Positions 19,646 through 27,452 of a stretch of 38,620 nucleotides of DNA are shown here, piece after piece; positions within the stretch are counted from its first letter, which is position 1; each line of letters opens with the position of its first letter. Source of the stretch: Entomospira nematocerorum (GTDB lineage Bacteria; Spirochaetota; Spirochaetia; WRBN01); NCBI RefSeq assembly GCF_028748105.1, contig NZ_CP118171.1, forward strand, positions 1-38,620, given 5' to 3'. The position numbers and the translations under genes are program-made. Under the pieces are notes generated by a model. The model searched no databases. It saw only the letters and a program-made list of their open reading frames with translations, and had not been told where the DNA came from.

Positions 19646-20278
19646 CTACACACCGTTAGGGTGATCGCCTGAGCATTGTTGTTGGATGATAGCATTGACT
19701 ATTTTCGCCTCTAGCTCTGGAATCTTTCGCTCTTCTAGCCATGCTCGCACCGCTCCCGATAGCGACTTAATATGAATGTATGCCTTTTCTTGGTTAGGAA
19801 TTTCTCTCTCTTCTGGCATATTCTTATCTTGCCATTGAAGAATGAGATCTTCTACTAACCGTGTTATATCGCTACGACGCTGTTTACTCTCCCTTCTTAA
19901 CCACGCAATAATCTCTTTATCAAGCAACATATTTTGCTTGAATAGGAGGGGCGTTGTGAAATACCGCTGATAATCGATAGGGTGCAAAATGTGTGCTATT
20001 CCATGTTCATGTGCAATAGGTAATTGATATGCTAGAATGCTTCTTATGGTGTTGCTGGAGTAAGTAATTTGCCTAGAGATGTAGAGTTCTATGCTATCAT
20101 TATGGTAGGTAGAGATACGGTGATTCAGTATGCACGCAAGTGTATCTTCAGGGTATGAATCAATGGCATAGCGACATATTGCTTGTATGATATCTGCCTT
20201 TTTCTTGGACTGTGTTAATAAGCATAGGAGTTCTTCATACATTGCTTTGCTTAGGGTGATTTTTCGTTGATTAGCCAT
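19646..20278 (-). CDS. Putative multi-RHH DNA-binding protein, 210 residues
   Basis: No known family is recognised, but three segments each fit strand-helix-helix RHH units. They are residues about 5-38 (RKITLSKAMYEELLCLLTQS, then KKADIIQAICRYAID), a middle unit (MLLDKEIIAWLRRESKQRRS, then DITRLVEDLILQW), and a C-terminal one (KAYIHIKSLSGAVRAWLEER, then KIPELEAKIVNAII). Between the first two is a helical region with many Tyr and His. The start is supported by GGGGAGG 7 bases before the ATG. A promoter-like TTGACT/TAGATT lies about 130 bases upstream. The gene flanks a control region with ten repeated sites, so I infer it may bind them as origin-binding or late-gene regulator. Confidence 0.5.
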   Translation of the reverse strand: MANQRKITLSKAMYEELLCLLTQSKKKADIIQAICRYAIDSYPEDTLACILNHRISTYHNDSIELYISRQITYSSNTIRSILAYQLPIAHEHGIAHILHPIDYQRYFTTPLLFKQNMLLDKEIIAWLRRESKQRRSDITRLVEDLILQWQDKNMPEEREIPNQEKAYIHIKSLSGAVRAWLEERKIPELEAKIVNAIIQQQCSGDHPNGV

Positions 20279-20406
20279 CTAGACGCCTCCCCAATTGGTC
20301 TATTTTTCCAGTTTCTCTTCCTACGATTGTGATGATCTTTACTATAACTGCATGTTCCATGGTGTCTCTCTGATTGCATATGAATTTAGTATCTCTTAAC
20401 CTTCTA

Positions 20407-20435
20407 AATCTATTCTATTTTACCACTTTAGTCAA
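20407..20435 (-). promoter_or_regulatory. Possible promoter of the multi-RHH gene
   Basis: Minus strand TTGACT (20430-20435), 17 bases, TAGATT (20407-20412). It leaves a leader of about 120 bases. Confidence 0.4.
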
Positions 20436-20523
20436 GCGATTATCACTATTTTTTACTTTTTTAATCCCTGAACCCCATTGCATCCATGTATTGCTTCATT
20501 TCTCGTGATAAAATAGGCTTAAT

Positions 20524-20869
20524 GCGTTCCAATATCATCCATATACGTCCTATTTTTAGCCAATGATAATATCATCACGTTCCAATATCATCAGTATACG
20601 TCCCATTTTAATACAACTAATATTAATACTATTTACTTATTATATATATAAATATTATATATATAATAATAATTTGGAACGTTGGTACGGTGGTTTCAGG
20701 AATATGCTCAAGGGGTGGCTTTTTTGCCAATTGTTAATGCCAACCGTTTGTCTATTTATCCGATACTATATATCTCTTTTTTGACACGTACCATGTACCA
20801 ATAAGCATTAAATCTTTATATAATATCACTTTGAAACATTATTTTTGGGACGTGATGAGTACGTTCCAA
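20524..20869. repeat. Ten ACGTNCCA-type sites: iteron or operator array
   Basis: Plus-strand sites: GCGTTCCAA 20524, ACGTCCTA 20545, ACGTTCCAA 20577, ACGTCCCA 20598, ACGTACCA 20786, TGTACCAA 20794, ACGTTCCAA 20861. Minus-strand sites: TTGGAACGT 20674, TGGTACGG 20683, TGGGACGT 20846. The first four form two direct repeats of about 34 bp (20524-20557 and 20577-20610) sharing GTTCCAATATCATC and TATACGTCC. Sites flank an AT-rich palindrome, and the last abuts the -35 box of a strong promoter. An origin with iterons, or a multi-site switch for late genes, would both fit. Confidence 0.65.
20637..20669. repeat. 33-bp AT-only palindrome, candidate DNA-unwinding element
   Basis: TTATTATATATATAA (20637-20651), ATA, TTATATATATAATAA (20655-20669): perfect 15-bp arms. 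It lies between the two sets of ACGTNCCA sites. Confidence 0.6.
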
Positions 20870-20870
20870 C

Positions 20871-20899
20871 TTGACTTTTTACCAGTTATATGCTATAAT
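20871..20899 (+). promoter_or_regulatory. Strong promoter upstream of the structural genes
   Basis: TTGACT (20871-20876), 17 bases, TATAAT (20894-20899), immediately after the ACGTTCCAA site at 20861-20869. It points towards the terminase genes and is the best candidate for the late or leader promoter. Confidence 0.65.
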
Positions 20900-20905
20900 T
20901 TCCCT

Positions 20906-21347
20906 ATATGCGGTTGCTTTTTCTAGCCTTCTATACCGCCTTATTCCTACTTTTTTAGCTTTTTCATCAAGTTTATTCCCATTTAGGTACTGTGCCGGCG
21001 AAGGGCGTGGTGCAGGTCATTTTCGTCGCCGCGAACGATTTTCCGTGTGAGCACCGTGAAGATGAGTGAACGAACGATGAGTAACATGATGGTGACTTGC
21101 GAGGCGTTATTTTGGAGCGGTTGATAATTGTAGGACCTAGGGACAGGGTCGTAGCGATGTTACGGCCCGTGAAGCGCTTTTAGACGCGTATGCAGAGCTA
21201 TTTTGAATATCATACTATTGGTAAGGATCGGGTTATGCCTATTTTATCTGCCATATGATTGCATGATTTCACTGTACATTGCAACTTGTATGATCTGTTT
21301 GCAATTTTTTATAAATTGTTTTAGCATAAGGTCTATAGAGGTATACA
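20906..21347 (+). other. About 440-base untranslated leader with a GC-rich core
   Basis: The stretch from about 20990 to 21200 is much richer in G and C than its surroundings and has many short complementary segments (for example CGGCGA near 20997 with TCGCCG near 21027), but no long open frame. A leaderless 16-codon hydrophobic frame (MRLLFLAFYTALFLLF, 20908-20958) and a 20-codon frame starting at about 21064 are too short to call. It may be a structured RNA, for example an antitermination or regulatory leader for the late operon. A second weaker promoter-like TTGTAT/TATAAA precedes the terminase gene. Confidence 0.4.
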
Positions 21348-21992
21348 ATGGAGTTGATAACAGGCAAAGATCTGGCAATCGCCTTGGGGGTGAGTGCCTC
21401 TCAAATCACCCGAGCCAGACAGGCTGGGTATATCAACTATGTAGAGGGAGAAACTAAGTATCATCTTGAAGCTGCAACCAAAGGATGGCAATATAGTCAG
21501 TCGGTGAAGCGTGGTGCATTGATCAACTTAACCAAAACAGCGGAGATTTTACAGACAACGAAGTCAAATATTACGCAAATGTCGCAGGCAGGTAAGCTCA
21601 AGGCGGTACAGATAGGCAATAAGGAGCTCTTCTTTTCGCTTAAAGATGTGGAGGCGATGAAGCAGAGTCGTCAACGAGAGAGCAAGGAGCAAGAGACGAG
21701 CGACAAGGATGAAAAAGAGCTAAAAAAGCAGTCGCTTGAGTTGGATATTGCCATAAAGAAGATAACCTTGCTGGAGCGTCAAGGTCGCGTGATGCCTATT
21801 GAGACGGTACAACAGCAAAATACCATGCTTATCCACAAGATAGACGAGTATATGGCCATTGGTGCAGAGCGCATTGCACAGGCGATTCGCCATTGCCAAA
21901 GCGATGATGATCGGCGCATGAAGATAGATTATGAGTTGCATCGTTTTGTGAAGGATTTGAAGCGATTCATGTCTGAACGGGAGGTAGTGTAG
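21348..21992 (+). CDS. Terminase small subunit (Nu1-like)
   Basis: A 214-residue protein. Two related winged-helix/MerR-like units are visible: ELITGKDLAIALGVSASQIT (1-30 region) and LINLTKTAEILQTTKSNITQ (about 63-85). A charged linker (Lys/Glu-rich, 105-130) and a helical C-terminal dimerisation region follow. Small terminase subunits use the N-terminal HTH to recognise the packaging site and the C-terminus to contact the large subunit. It is directly followed, with a 1-base overlap, by the large terminase. The start has AGAGG upstream. The duplicated HTH is unusual compared with lambda Nu1 and could recognise a two-part cos or pac site. Confidence 0.75.
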   Translation: MELITGKDLAIALGVSASQITRARQAGYINYVEGETKYHLEAATKGWQYSQSVKRGALINLTKTAEILQTTKSNITQMSQAGKLKAVQIGNKELFFSLKDVEAMKQSRQRESKEQETSDKDEKELKKQSLELDIAIKKITLLERQGRVMPIETVQQQNTMLIHKIDEYMAIGAERIAQAIRHCQSDDDRRMKIDYELHRFVKDLKRFMSEREVV

Positions 21993-23950
21993 TGGCACGC
22001 TTGCCTGCGGATATCCTCGAAGAAGTAGATTATGAGCAGTTATTTTGGCAACTCATGCGCGGTGCGGCCGAAAAAGTACTTGATGCCAAGAGCTATGGGT
22101 TAAAGCCAAGTGAGTGGGCAGAACAAAAGCGCGTGATGTCTAATGTATTGAGCGCTACACCCGGTCATTGGGACAACAATAATACGCCCTATCTTACCGA
22201 GATTATGGACAATTTCGCTCCGCACTCTGGCTGTCGTGAATTTGTGGTGCTAAAGTCGACACGCATGGGCTTTACCACCGCGATGATGAACGTTTTTGGC
22301 TGGATTATCGACCAACAACCCTGTGCCACAAGGCTTCTCATCCCTAACGAGACGACACTCAAGGATATCATGAATCTCCAGCTAGATGATTTGATTATCA
22401 CCTCGGGATTAGCCAAAAAAATTGTTGCCACGACCAATGTCAAGAGCAAAAAAAAGACAGGAAGCAGTACCTTTGAGAAGAACTTTGTTAATGGGCATAT
22501 TATCGGCGCAAGTCTCAACTCTAAGCAAGCCTTAGCAAGTTATGCCGCGCAAGTGATTGTGGTCGATGAGTTTGACGAGGTCTTACAAGGCAAAGAGAAG
22601 AGTCATGAGGATATCCGCACCCGTGTGCGTGATCGTGCAAGTACTTATGGACGACGTGCACGTCTGGCGTATATGTCGATGCCTAGCGATAAGGAGACAA
22701 GCCAAGTCTACAAGCTCTTTTTGGATGGTGACCAACGCTACTACTTTGTGCCATGCCCTTACTGTGGAGAATATCAACGGATGCAATGGCAAGATGAACA
22801 TGGCAACTTTCTCTTCCACTATGAACTTGATCATGCAGATCGCTATGTGAAGGGTTCGGCGGCGATGATATGCCAAAATAAAGCTTGTGGCAAGCATGTA
22901 CAGGAACACTATAAGTATGAAATGCTCAAGGCAGGCCAGTGGCGTGCTACGACTATTGCGAAGGATGGAGCATTACGTAGCTATCAAATTAATGGTTTGT
23001 ATAGCAACTTTCGCGATTGGGATGATATTGTGGAGCAGTGGATACTAGCCCAAGGCGATGTGTCGCGCTTACAGAGTTTTGTCAAGTCGATTTTAGGCGA
23101 GCCGTGGGAAGATCGGCAATTTAGTGGCTTATGGCGTAGGTTACGCACGGTCAATCGCAGTGAGAACATGAGCCAAGCATTGGAATTTTACTGGAGTAAT
23201 GAACAACTTGCTAGCATCAAATTTATCACCGTCGGGGTGGATGTGCAACACAACTATCTGGAAGGACAGATTGTTGGCTGGGCAAGTTATGGCGTAAGTT
23301 ACGATTTACATCACTTTCAAGTAAAGAGTTCCTCTCTGGATTTAGACGATAAAGAGACGGGAGAGAGTTCACTCTCGCTTGCCTTTGCCGAGCTAAGACG
23401 CATGATTGTCGAGAATGACTGGAACTCTCCTTATCTTGGCAAGGGACATTTAGCGCCACAACTCAAGCGAGCCATCGCGATTAAAGGCGTTATTCGTCCG
23501 CATATTATCTTGGTAGACTCTGGCTATAAACCCGATTTAGTCTATAATTTTTGTGCCTATTTTAAGAATCGTGGCGTCTATGCAAGTCGCGGGCAAAATT
23601 CTTTAAGTAGTGGTCAAGTGATCGATGCTAAGCCAAGCGATCAAGCCGGCACCACAATTGTGAAGATGCATACCGATATCCTTAAATCAGAGCTTGATCA
23701 AGCAATGCGAGATAGTGACTTTGACAAAGTTGCTATTAATATTCAACGCACGCGTGATGAGCACTATTTTAAAGGGCTTGCCAGTGAGCGAAGAGTGGAA
23801 CGCAATGGCAAGTTTTATTGGGAAAAGAGTGCCGGTCACAAACGCAATGAAGTGCTTGACTGCTGGGTGATGGCGCGTGGTGGTTTATGGTTTTTGGCGA
23901 GTCATATATCGGCTGGGCGTGCAATAAATTGGGATAAAATTTTTAAATAG
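21992..23950 (+). CDS. Terminase large subunit, GpA family
   Basis: A 652-residue protein starting at a GTG that overlaps the upstream stop. GpA-type motifs are clear: a Walker A-like KSTRMGFTT (88-96), Walker B VIVVDEFDE (188-196), and a zinc-ribbon insertion (CPYCGEYQRM ... CQNKACGKHV). In the C-terminal nuclease domain there are VGVDVQHNYLEGQIVGW, IILVDSGYKPDLV and RNEVLDCWVMARGG, carrying the acidic metal ligands. It powers DNA packaging into the prohead and makes the terminal cut. This family goes with lambda-like portal, protease and decoration genes, which follow here. Length is normal for the family. Confidence 0.92.
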   Translation: MARLPADILEEVDYEQLFWQLMRGAAEKVLDAKSYGLKPSEWAEQKRVMSNVLSATPGHWDNNNTPYLTEIMDNFAPHSGCREFVVLKSTRMGFTTAMMNVFGWIIDQQPCATRLLIPNETTLKDIMNLQLDDLIITSGLAKKIVATTNVKSKKKTGSSTFEKNFVNGHIIGASLNSKQALASYAAQVIVVDEFDEVLQGKEKSHEDIRTRVRDRASTYGRRARLAYMSMPSDKETSQVYKLFLDGDQRYYFVPCPYCGEYQRMQWQDEHGNFLFHYELDHADRYVKGSAAMICQNKACGKHVQEHYKYEMLKAGQWRATTIAKDGALRSYQINGLYSNFRDWDDIVEQWILAQGDVSRLQSFVKSILGEPWEDRQFSGLWRRLRTVNRSENMSQALEFYWSNEQLASIKFITVGVDVQHNYLEGQIVGWASYGVSYDLHHFQVKSSSLDLDDKETGESSLSLAFAELRRMIVENDWNSPYLGKGHLAPQLKRAIAIKGVIRPHIILVDSGYKPDLVYNFCAYFKNRGVYASRGQNSLSSGQVIDAKPSDQAGTTIVKMHTDILKSELDQAMRDSDFDKVAINIQRTRDEHYFKGLASERRVERNGKFYWEKSAGHKRNEVLDCWVMARGGLWFLASHISAGRAINWDKIFK

Positions 23951-24016
23951 TAAATATTTTTTTATCCCTTGTATGATCTCGTTGAAACATTTGTTAAGAA
24001 GGGTTATCATATCCTT

Positions 24017-24280
24017 ATGGCACGGAGTAATTACAATAGAGATGAAGAATTAGCAAGGATAAGAGCCGATTTACGCTACTACCGCGATCTCTTAAGAGAG
24101 TATGCAAGCATGCCTAAAGACGTTGCCACAGGCACCAATGGATCAAACCAACATGCGGTTCGTCAACACGCCCTTGCCGACATTCAAGCCATTATTAAGG
24201 ATTTAGAGCGTGAACTTACCTCACTTATGCCTCCCTCTCGCAATCTTCGATCCATGCCATCACGAGGAGAGATTCTCTAA
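24017..24280 (+). CDS. Small head protein in the gpW position
   Basis: I choose the ATG at 24017 (87 residues); an upstream TTG at 23969 would add 16 residues of poor quality. The product has a charged helical N-terminus (MARSNYNRDEELARIRADLR, YYRDLLREYASMP) and a second helix (QHALADIQAIIKDLERELTS L), the two-helix plan of gpW/head-tail joining proteins that sit between terminase and portal in lambda-type gene orders. It ends 1 base into the portal start. Assignment is by position and secondary structure, not clear sequence similarity. Confidence 0.6.
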   Translation: MARSNYNRDEELARIRADLRYYRDLLREYASMPKDVATGTNGSNQHAVRQHALADIQAIIKDLERELTSLMPPSRNLRSMPSRGEIL

Positions 24281-25848
24281 TGGCAAAACAACGAGCCAAA
24301 AGCCATAGAAAAGCCTCTCTCTTCCATTGGTTACGTCCTGCTAAAAAGCAAGAAGAGGCTCCTCGTTTATCCCATCCTTATCGTGTGCAACAAGTACAAT
24401 ACGTGGGACAAGTCAGTAATCAAGGGCACTCCTTTGAGCAGATCGATCATCAAGAGCATCTTATTTTGTGTCGTGAGGCATTTTTTCAGAATAATCACGC
24501 TAGAATCTACATTAACCGTCAAGTAAGCATGATCGTCAATGATGGCTTGACACTACAATTTAACCCCTTGTGGAGTCATATAGATACTCATACTGACTTT
24601 AAAGAGCAACAAGCCAAGCAAATTGAAGTCCAAGAACGCTGGTACCTGTGGGCATCATCGCTTGCATGCATGCTCACAGGCGATATGAACTTTCATGTCG
24701 CCCAGCATGAACTGTACAAAATGCTCTTGCGTGATGGTGAATTTTTTATCTTACTGCATCGCCAATATGATACCAATCTAGTCAATCCGCTTCGCCTTCA
24801 GATTGTCGCAACCGATGCATTACCCTATGACTTAGCCGGCGATTTTGTCGCCGATGCTACCGCACGTGGCAATTATATTGATCATGGTATCGAGTTTAAT
24901 AGTCATGGCCAGCCGGTGGCGTATTACTTTATGCAACAAGATCGATCAATGAAGCGAATTCCCACCTATGCACCTGATGGCAGACGCTGGGTCTTGCATG
25001 TCAAGCGTGGCGATTATCTGGGGAGTAGTCGTGGCGTATCAGACTTAGTCAATCACTTGCCTACACTGGCAAAAATCCGTGATTTTGAACAAAATGAACT
25101 CACGGCAAGCAAGCTCAATGCCCAAATCGCTGCCTATGTCCGTCCAAGTCAAGATCGTGTGACCCAAACCAATATTATGTTTGGTGCAGATGAAGACGAA
25201 GATGATACAAGACAAAAAGATAGTCATGTTATCCCCAACATTCCCGGCATGGTGGTGCAACAGATGGCTGCAGGAGAAGATCTGCTTCCCTTTGGTGCAA
25301 ATAGCATTAGGCCCAGCAGTAATGTTGTCGATTTCGTGAGTAGCCAATCTGAAGCGATGATGGTCAGTGCAGGCATGCCGATGTCTGTTGCACGCCTTCA
25401 TATGAACAAGAGTTATAGTGCCAGTCGTGCCGAACTTGCCCTTTTTGAGACCTTCCGTAAGCATCGCATTGAAGATTTTTCCAGTAAGTTTCTCAATGTG
25501 ATCTTTGAGCAGTGGTTGCATGAAGAGGTTATTTATAATGATTTATTGCTAATTGGTTACAGTCATCCTAAAAAACGTAAATATTTCATGAATGTAACAT
25601 GGCACCCCGACCCCATTCCAAACCTCGATCCACTCAAGAGTGCCAAGGCAATGGAGATTCTAATTGCTAATGGGATTACCACCCACGAACAAGCCACGCG
25701 TGACCACAATGACGGTAATTGGGATGATAACATTGAACATCTAGCACGAGAAATGCAAAAGATGCAAGATCTCGGACTATTCGCCAAGAGCACACCTAGC
25801 GAAGTAAGTGCAAAAAAAGAAGACAATGAGGAAGAGAAGAATGAATAG
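24280..25848 (+). CDS. Portal protein, lambda B family
   Basis: A 522-residue protein of the lambda-type portal family. Recognisable stretches are ARIYINRQVSMIVNDGLTLQ, YKMLLRDGEFFILLHRQYDT, the DYLGSSRGVSDLVN wing region and the C-terminal AGMPMSVARLHMNKSYSASR with FETFRKHRIEDFSSKFLNVI. It forms the dodecameric DNA channel at the capsid vertex and binds terminase. It overlaps the small head gene by 1 base and the protease gene by 8, in the usual order. The C-terminus is a charged tail (KEDNEEEKNE). Confidence 0.9.
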   Translation: MAKQRAKSHRKASLFHWLRPAKKQEEAPRLSHPYRVQQVQYVGQVSNQGHSFEQIDHQEHLILCREAFFQNNHARIYINRQVSMIVNDGLTLQFNPLWSHIDTHTDFKEQQAKQIEVQERWYLWASSLACMLTGDMNFHVAQHELYKMLLRDGEFFILLHRQYDTNLVNPLRLQIVATDALPYDLAGDFVADATARGNYIDHGIEFNSHGQPVAYYFMQQDRSMKRIPTYAPDGRRWVLHVKRGDYLGSSRGVSDLVNHLPTLAKIRDFEQNELTASKLNAQIAAYVRPSQDRVTQTNIMFGADEDEDDTRQKDSHVIPNIPGMVVQQMAAGEDLLPFGANSIRPSSNVVDFVSSQSEAMMVSAGMPMSVARLHMNKSYSASRAELALFETFRKHRIEDFSSKFLNVIFEQWLHEEVIYNDLLLIGYSHPKKRKYFMNVTWHPDPIPNLDPLKSAKAMEILIANGITTHEQATRDHNDGNWDDNIEHLAREMQKMQDLGLFAKSTPSEVSAKKEDNEEEKNE

Positions 25849-27046
25849 TTTTTTGCTAATGCATGAAGAGGCAAGTAATACTCTTCTTGCTACTTTATCA
25901 CAAGCTAATAGCCATAAAGAAGCCTATGATATTTTGGCAAAAAGTTCTCCCAATTCGCATGACACATTAGCCTATTCCGTGGTAGACGGCGTGGCTTATC
26001 TTCCTATCCAAGGTGTCTTGACCAAGCAAGTTGGGCTTTTAGATATCATGTTTAATCGCGCGATGGGCATCGCCTTACCCACAACATATCAAAGTATTGC
26101 GCAAGCTATCGCTAAGGCAAACACCGATGAAGGCATCCAAACTATCGTGTTACAGGTGGACTCTGTTGGAGGCTATGTAAGCGGTATTGATACGGCAATT
26201 TCGGCGATACGTCGCTCGGTAAAACCCATTACCAGCGAAGTCCACAGCATATGTGCCAGTGCTGCCTATTGGTTGGCAAGCCAAACACAACAGATTACGG
26301 CATCATCACGCTTGAGCAAGATAGGCTCTATTGGCGTGATGGTACAAGTCTTTGATTATAGCGAGAGCCAAAGCAAGAATGGAGTGAAGATCCATACATT
26401 CCGATCATCCCACGCACCAAAGAAGAATCTTGAGCCAAACGATGAGGGATTTAACGCCCAAATCCAGCAAGAGATCAATACGATAGAGGCACACTTTTTG
26501 GCAGATGTCGCCATGGGTAGAGGCGTGGCAAGTGAGGTCGTGGCGCGCAGTTATGGCACAGGAGGAATCTTTTTTGCCGACCAAGCGCTAGATACAGGCA
26601 TGATTGACGCCATAACTGCGTTACCAGCACTGGATACGAGTAAACCAAGAGAAGGAGATAAGGCAATGTCTATGACAAAAGAAGAGCATGAAGCATTGCT
26701 TGCGCAAGCAATGCATGCCGAGCGAGAGCGGGTACAAGGATTATTATCCATTAGTGCCAAGATTAATACCTCAGCCGCGCATAAGTTGGTGCAAGAGGCG
26801 ATCACTCAAGGCAAGAGCAAGGGTGATTTAGTGGATGCGGTCATCGAACTCAAGGCGATGCAAAGCACGCAAGAGGCGGAATGCCAAGGTGCAAGTATCA
26901 TCAATCCCCCACAGATCCACCCGCCTGCAACAAACGAGGTTGATACGCCACAAGCAGGCGCTAGTGGTATGAGCGCGGAGGATAAGGCAAATTTTGAGGC
27001 ACTTACGACGTTCTATAAGGAGCAGAAGGGAGGAATGCATGGCTAA
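25841..27046 (+). CDS. S49-family prohead protease (lambda C-like) with scaffold domain
   Basis: I choose the ATG at 25841 (401 residues) inside the portal end; an upstream GTG is less likely. The SppA/ClpP-fold domain has VLQVDSVGGYVSGIDTA (about 103-119) and the nucleophile Ser140 in SICASAAYWLAS, followed by SKIGSIGVMVQV with Lys160. The C-terminal about 125 residues (MSMTKEEHEALLAQAMHAER ...) look like a helical scaffold with an unstructured Pro/Thr-rich end. In lambda the same arrangement yields C (protease) and Nu3 (scaffold). It processes the scaffold and portal during prohead maturation. Confidence 0.85.
   Translation: MNSFLLMHEEASNTLLATLSQANSHKEAYDILAKSSPNSHDTLAYSVVDGVAYLPIQGVLTKQVGLLDIMFNRAMGIALPTTYQSIAQAIAKANTDEGIQTIVLQVDSVGGYVSGIDTAISAIRRSVKPITSEVHSICASAAYWLASQTQQITASSRLSKIGSIGVMVQVFDYSESQSKNGVKIHTFRSSHAPKKNLEPNDEGFNAQIQQEINTIEAHFLADVAMGRGVASEVVARSYGTGGIFFADQALDTGMIDAITALPALDTSKPREGDKAMSMTKEEHEALLAQAMHAERERVQGLLSISAKINTSAAHKLVQEAITQGKSKGDLVDAVIELKAMQSTQEAECQGASIINPPQIHPPATNEVDTPQAGASGMSAEDKANFEALTTFYKEQKGGMHG
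26666..27046 (+). CDS. Nested scaffold protein (Nu3-like) from an internal start
   Basis: Inside and in frame with the protease gene, an ATG at 26666 is preceded by AAGGAG (26653-26658) at good spacing. This would give a 126-residue protein (MSMTKEEHEALLAQAMHAER ...) covering only the helical scaffold part. Lambda uses the same in-frame nested start for Nu3, and the internal ribosome-binding site here is stronger than that of many real starts in the operon. Not visible from sequence: how much of each product is made. Confidence 0.6.
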   Translation: MSMTKEEHEALLAQAMHAERERVQGLLSISAKINTSAAHKLVQEAITQGKSKGDLVDAVIELKAMQSTQEAECQGASIINPPQIHPPATNEVDTPQAGASGMSAEDKANFEALTTFYKEQKGGMHG

Positions 27047-27452
27047 TCGTGAGGTCCTTAGATGTAATCATGATCTCTTTTTGCGTGGTGCTACGCACTT
27101 GGAGCGCAAGGAGCGTCTTGCCTATGGGTATCACTATAAGGTGGGTATGCTCTTAAACCGTGGCACGGATGGCATTTTGAAGCCTTATATATCAGGCGAT
27201 AGCGAGCGCGGATTTTTTATTGCGGTACATGACCAAGACTTGAGTAACGCAAGCGATATCTTAGAGAGTCCTGTGATGGTTACAGGGCAATTTTGGGCAG
27301 ATTTATTGATGCTTCCTGAAGGACTTACCCTTACAAGTACAGTCGATAGCTTACTCTTAATTGATCTCTTACGCATGAGCGGATTGATCGCTGTCGATCG
27401 CCACTATAGCTACTATGATGCCACGCCCATTTTTAACCAAGGAGACGCATAA
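27039..27452 (+). CDS. Head decoration protein (gpD-like)
   Basis: I choose the ATG at 27039, with GGGAGG 5 bases upstream, giving 137 residues; it overlaps the protease stop by 8 bases. The sequence (LAYGYHYKVGMLLNRGTDGI, LKPYISGDSERGFFIAVHDQ, then LESPVMVTGQFWADLLMLPE) has the beta-rich pattern of the lambda gpD family: a generic 'initial value, then status, then voided or corrected value' fold that trimerises on the expanded capsid. Its position between protease/scaffold and major capsid gene is canonical. It stabilises the capsid after expansion. Confidence 0.7.
   Translation: MANREVLRCNHDLFLRGATHLERKERLAYGYHYKVGMLLNRGTDGILKPYISGDSERGFFIAVHDQDLSNASDILESPVMVTGQFWADLLMLPEGLTLTSTVDSLLLIDLLRMSGLIAVDRHYSYYDATPIFNQGDA

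Noticed and set aside
20908..21126. Short frames MRLLFLAFYTALFLLF and a following 20-codon frame as genes
   Set aside because: No ribosome-binding sites, very short, and no repeat or homologue in the window to support coding; kept as part of the leader description.
20906..21200. Retron or group I/II intron for the GC-rich leader
   Set aside because: No reverse transcriptase in the window and no recognisable intron core or split gene around it.
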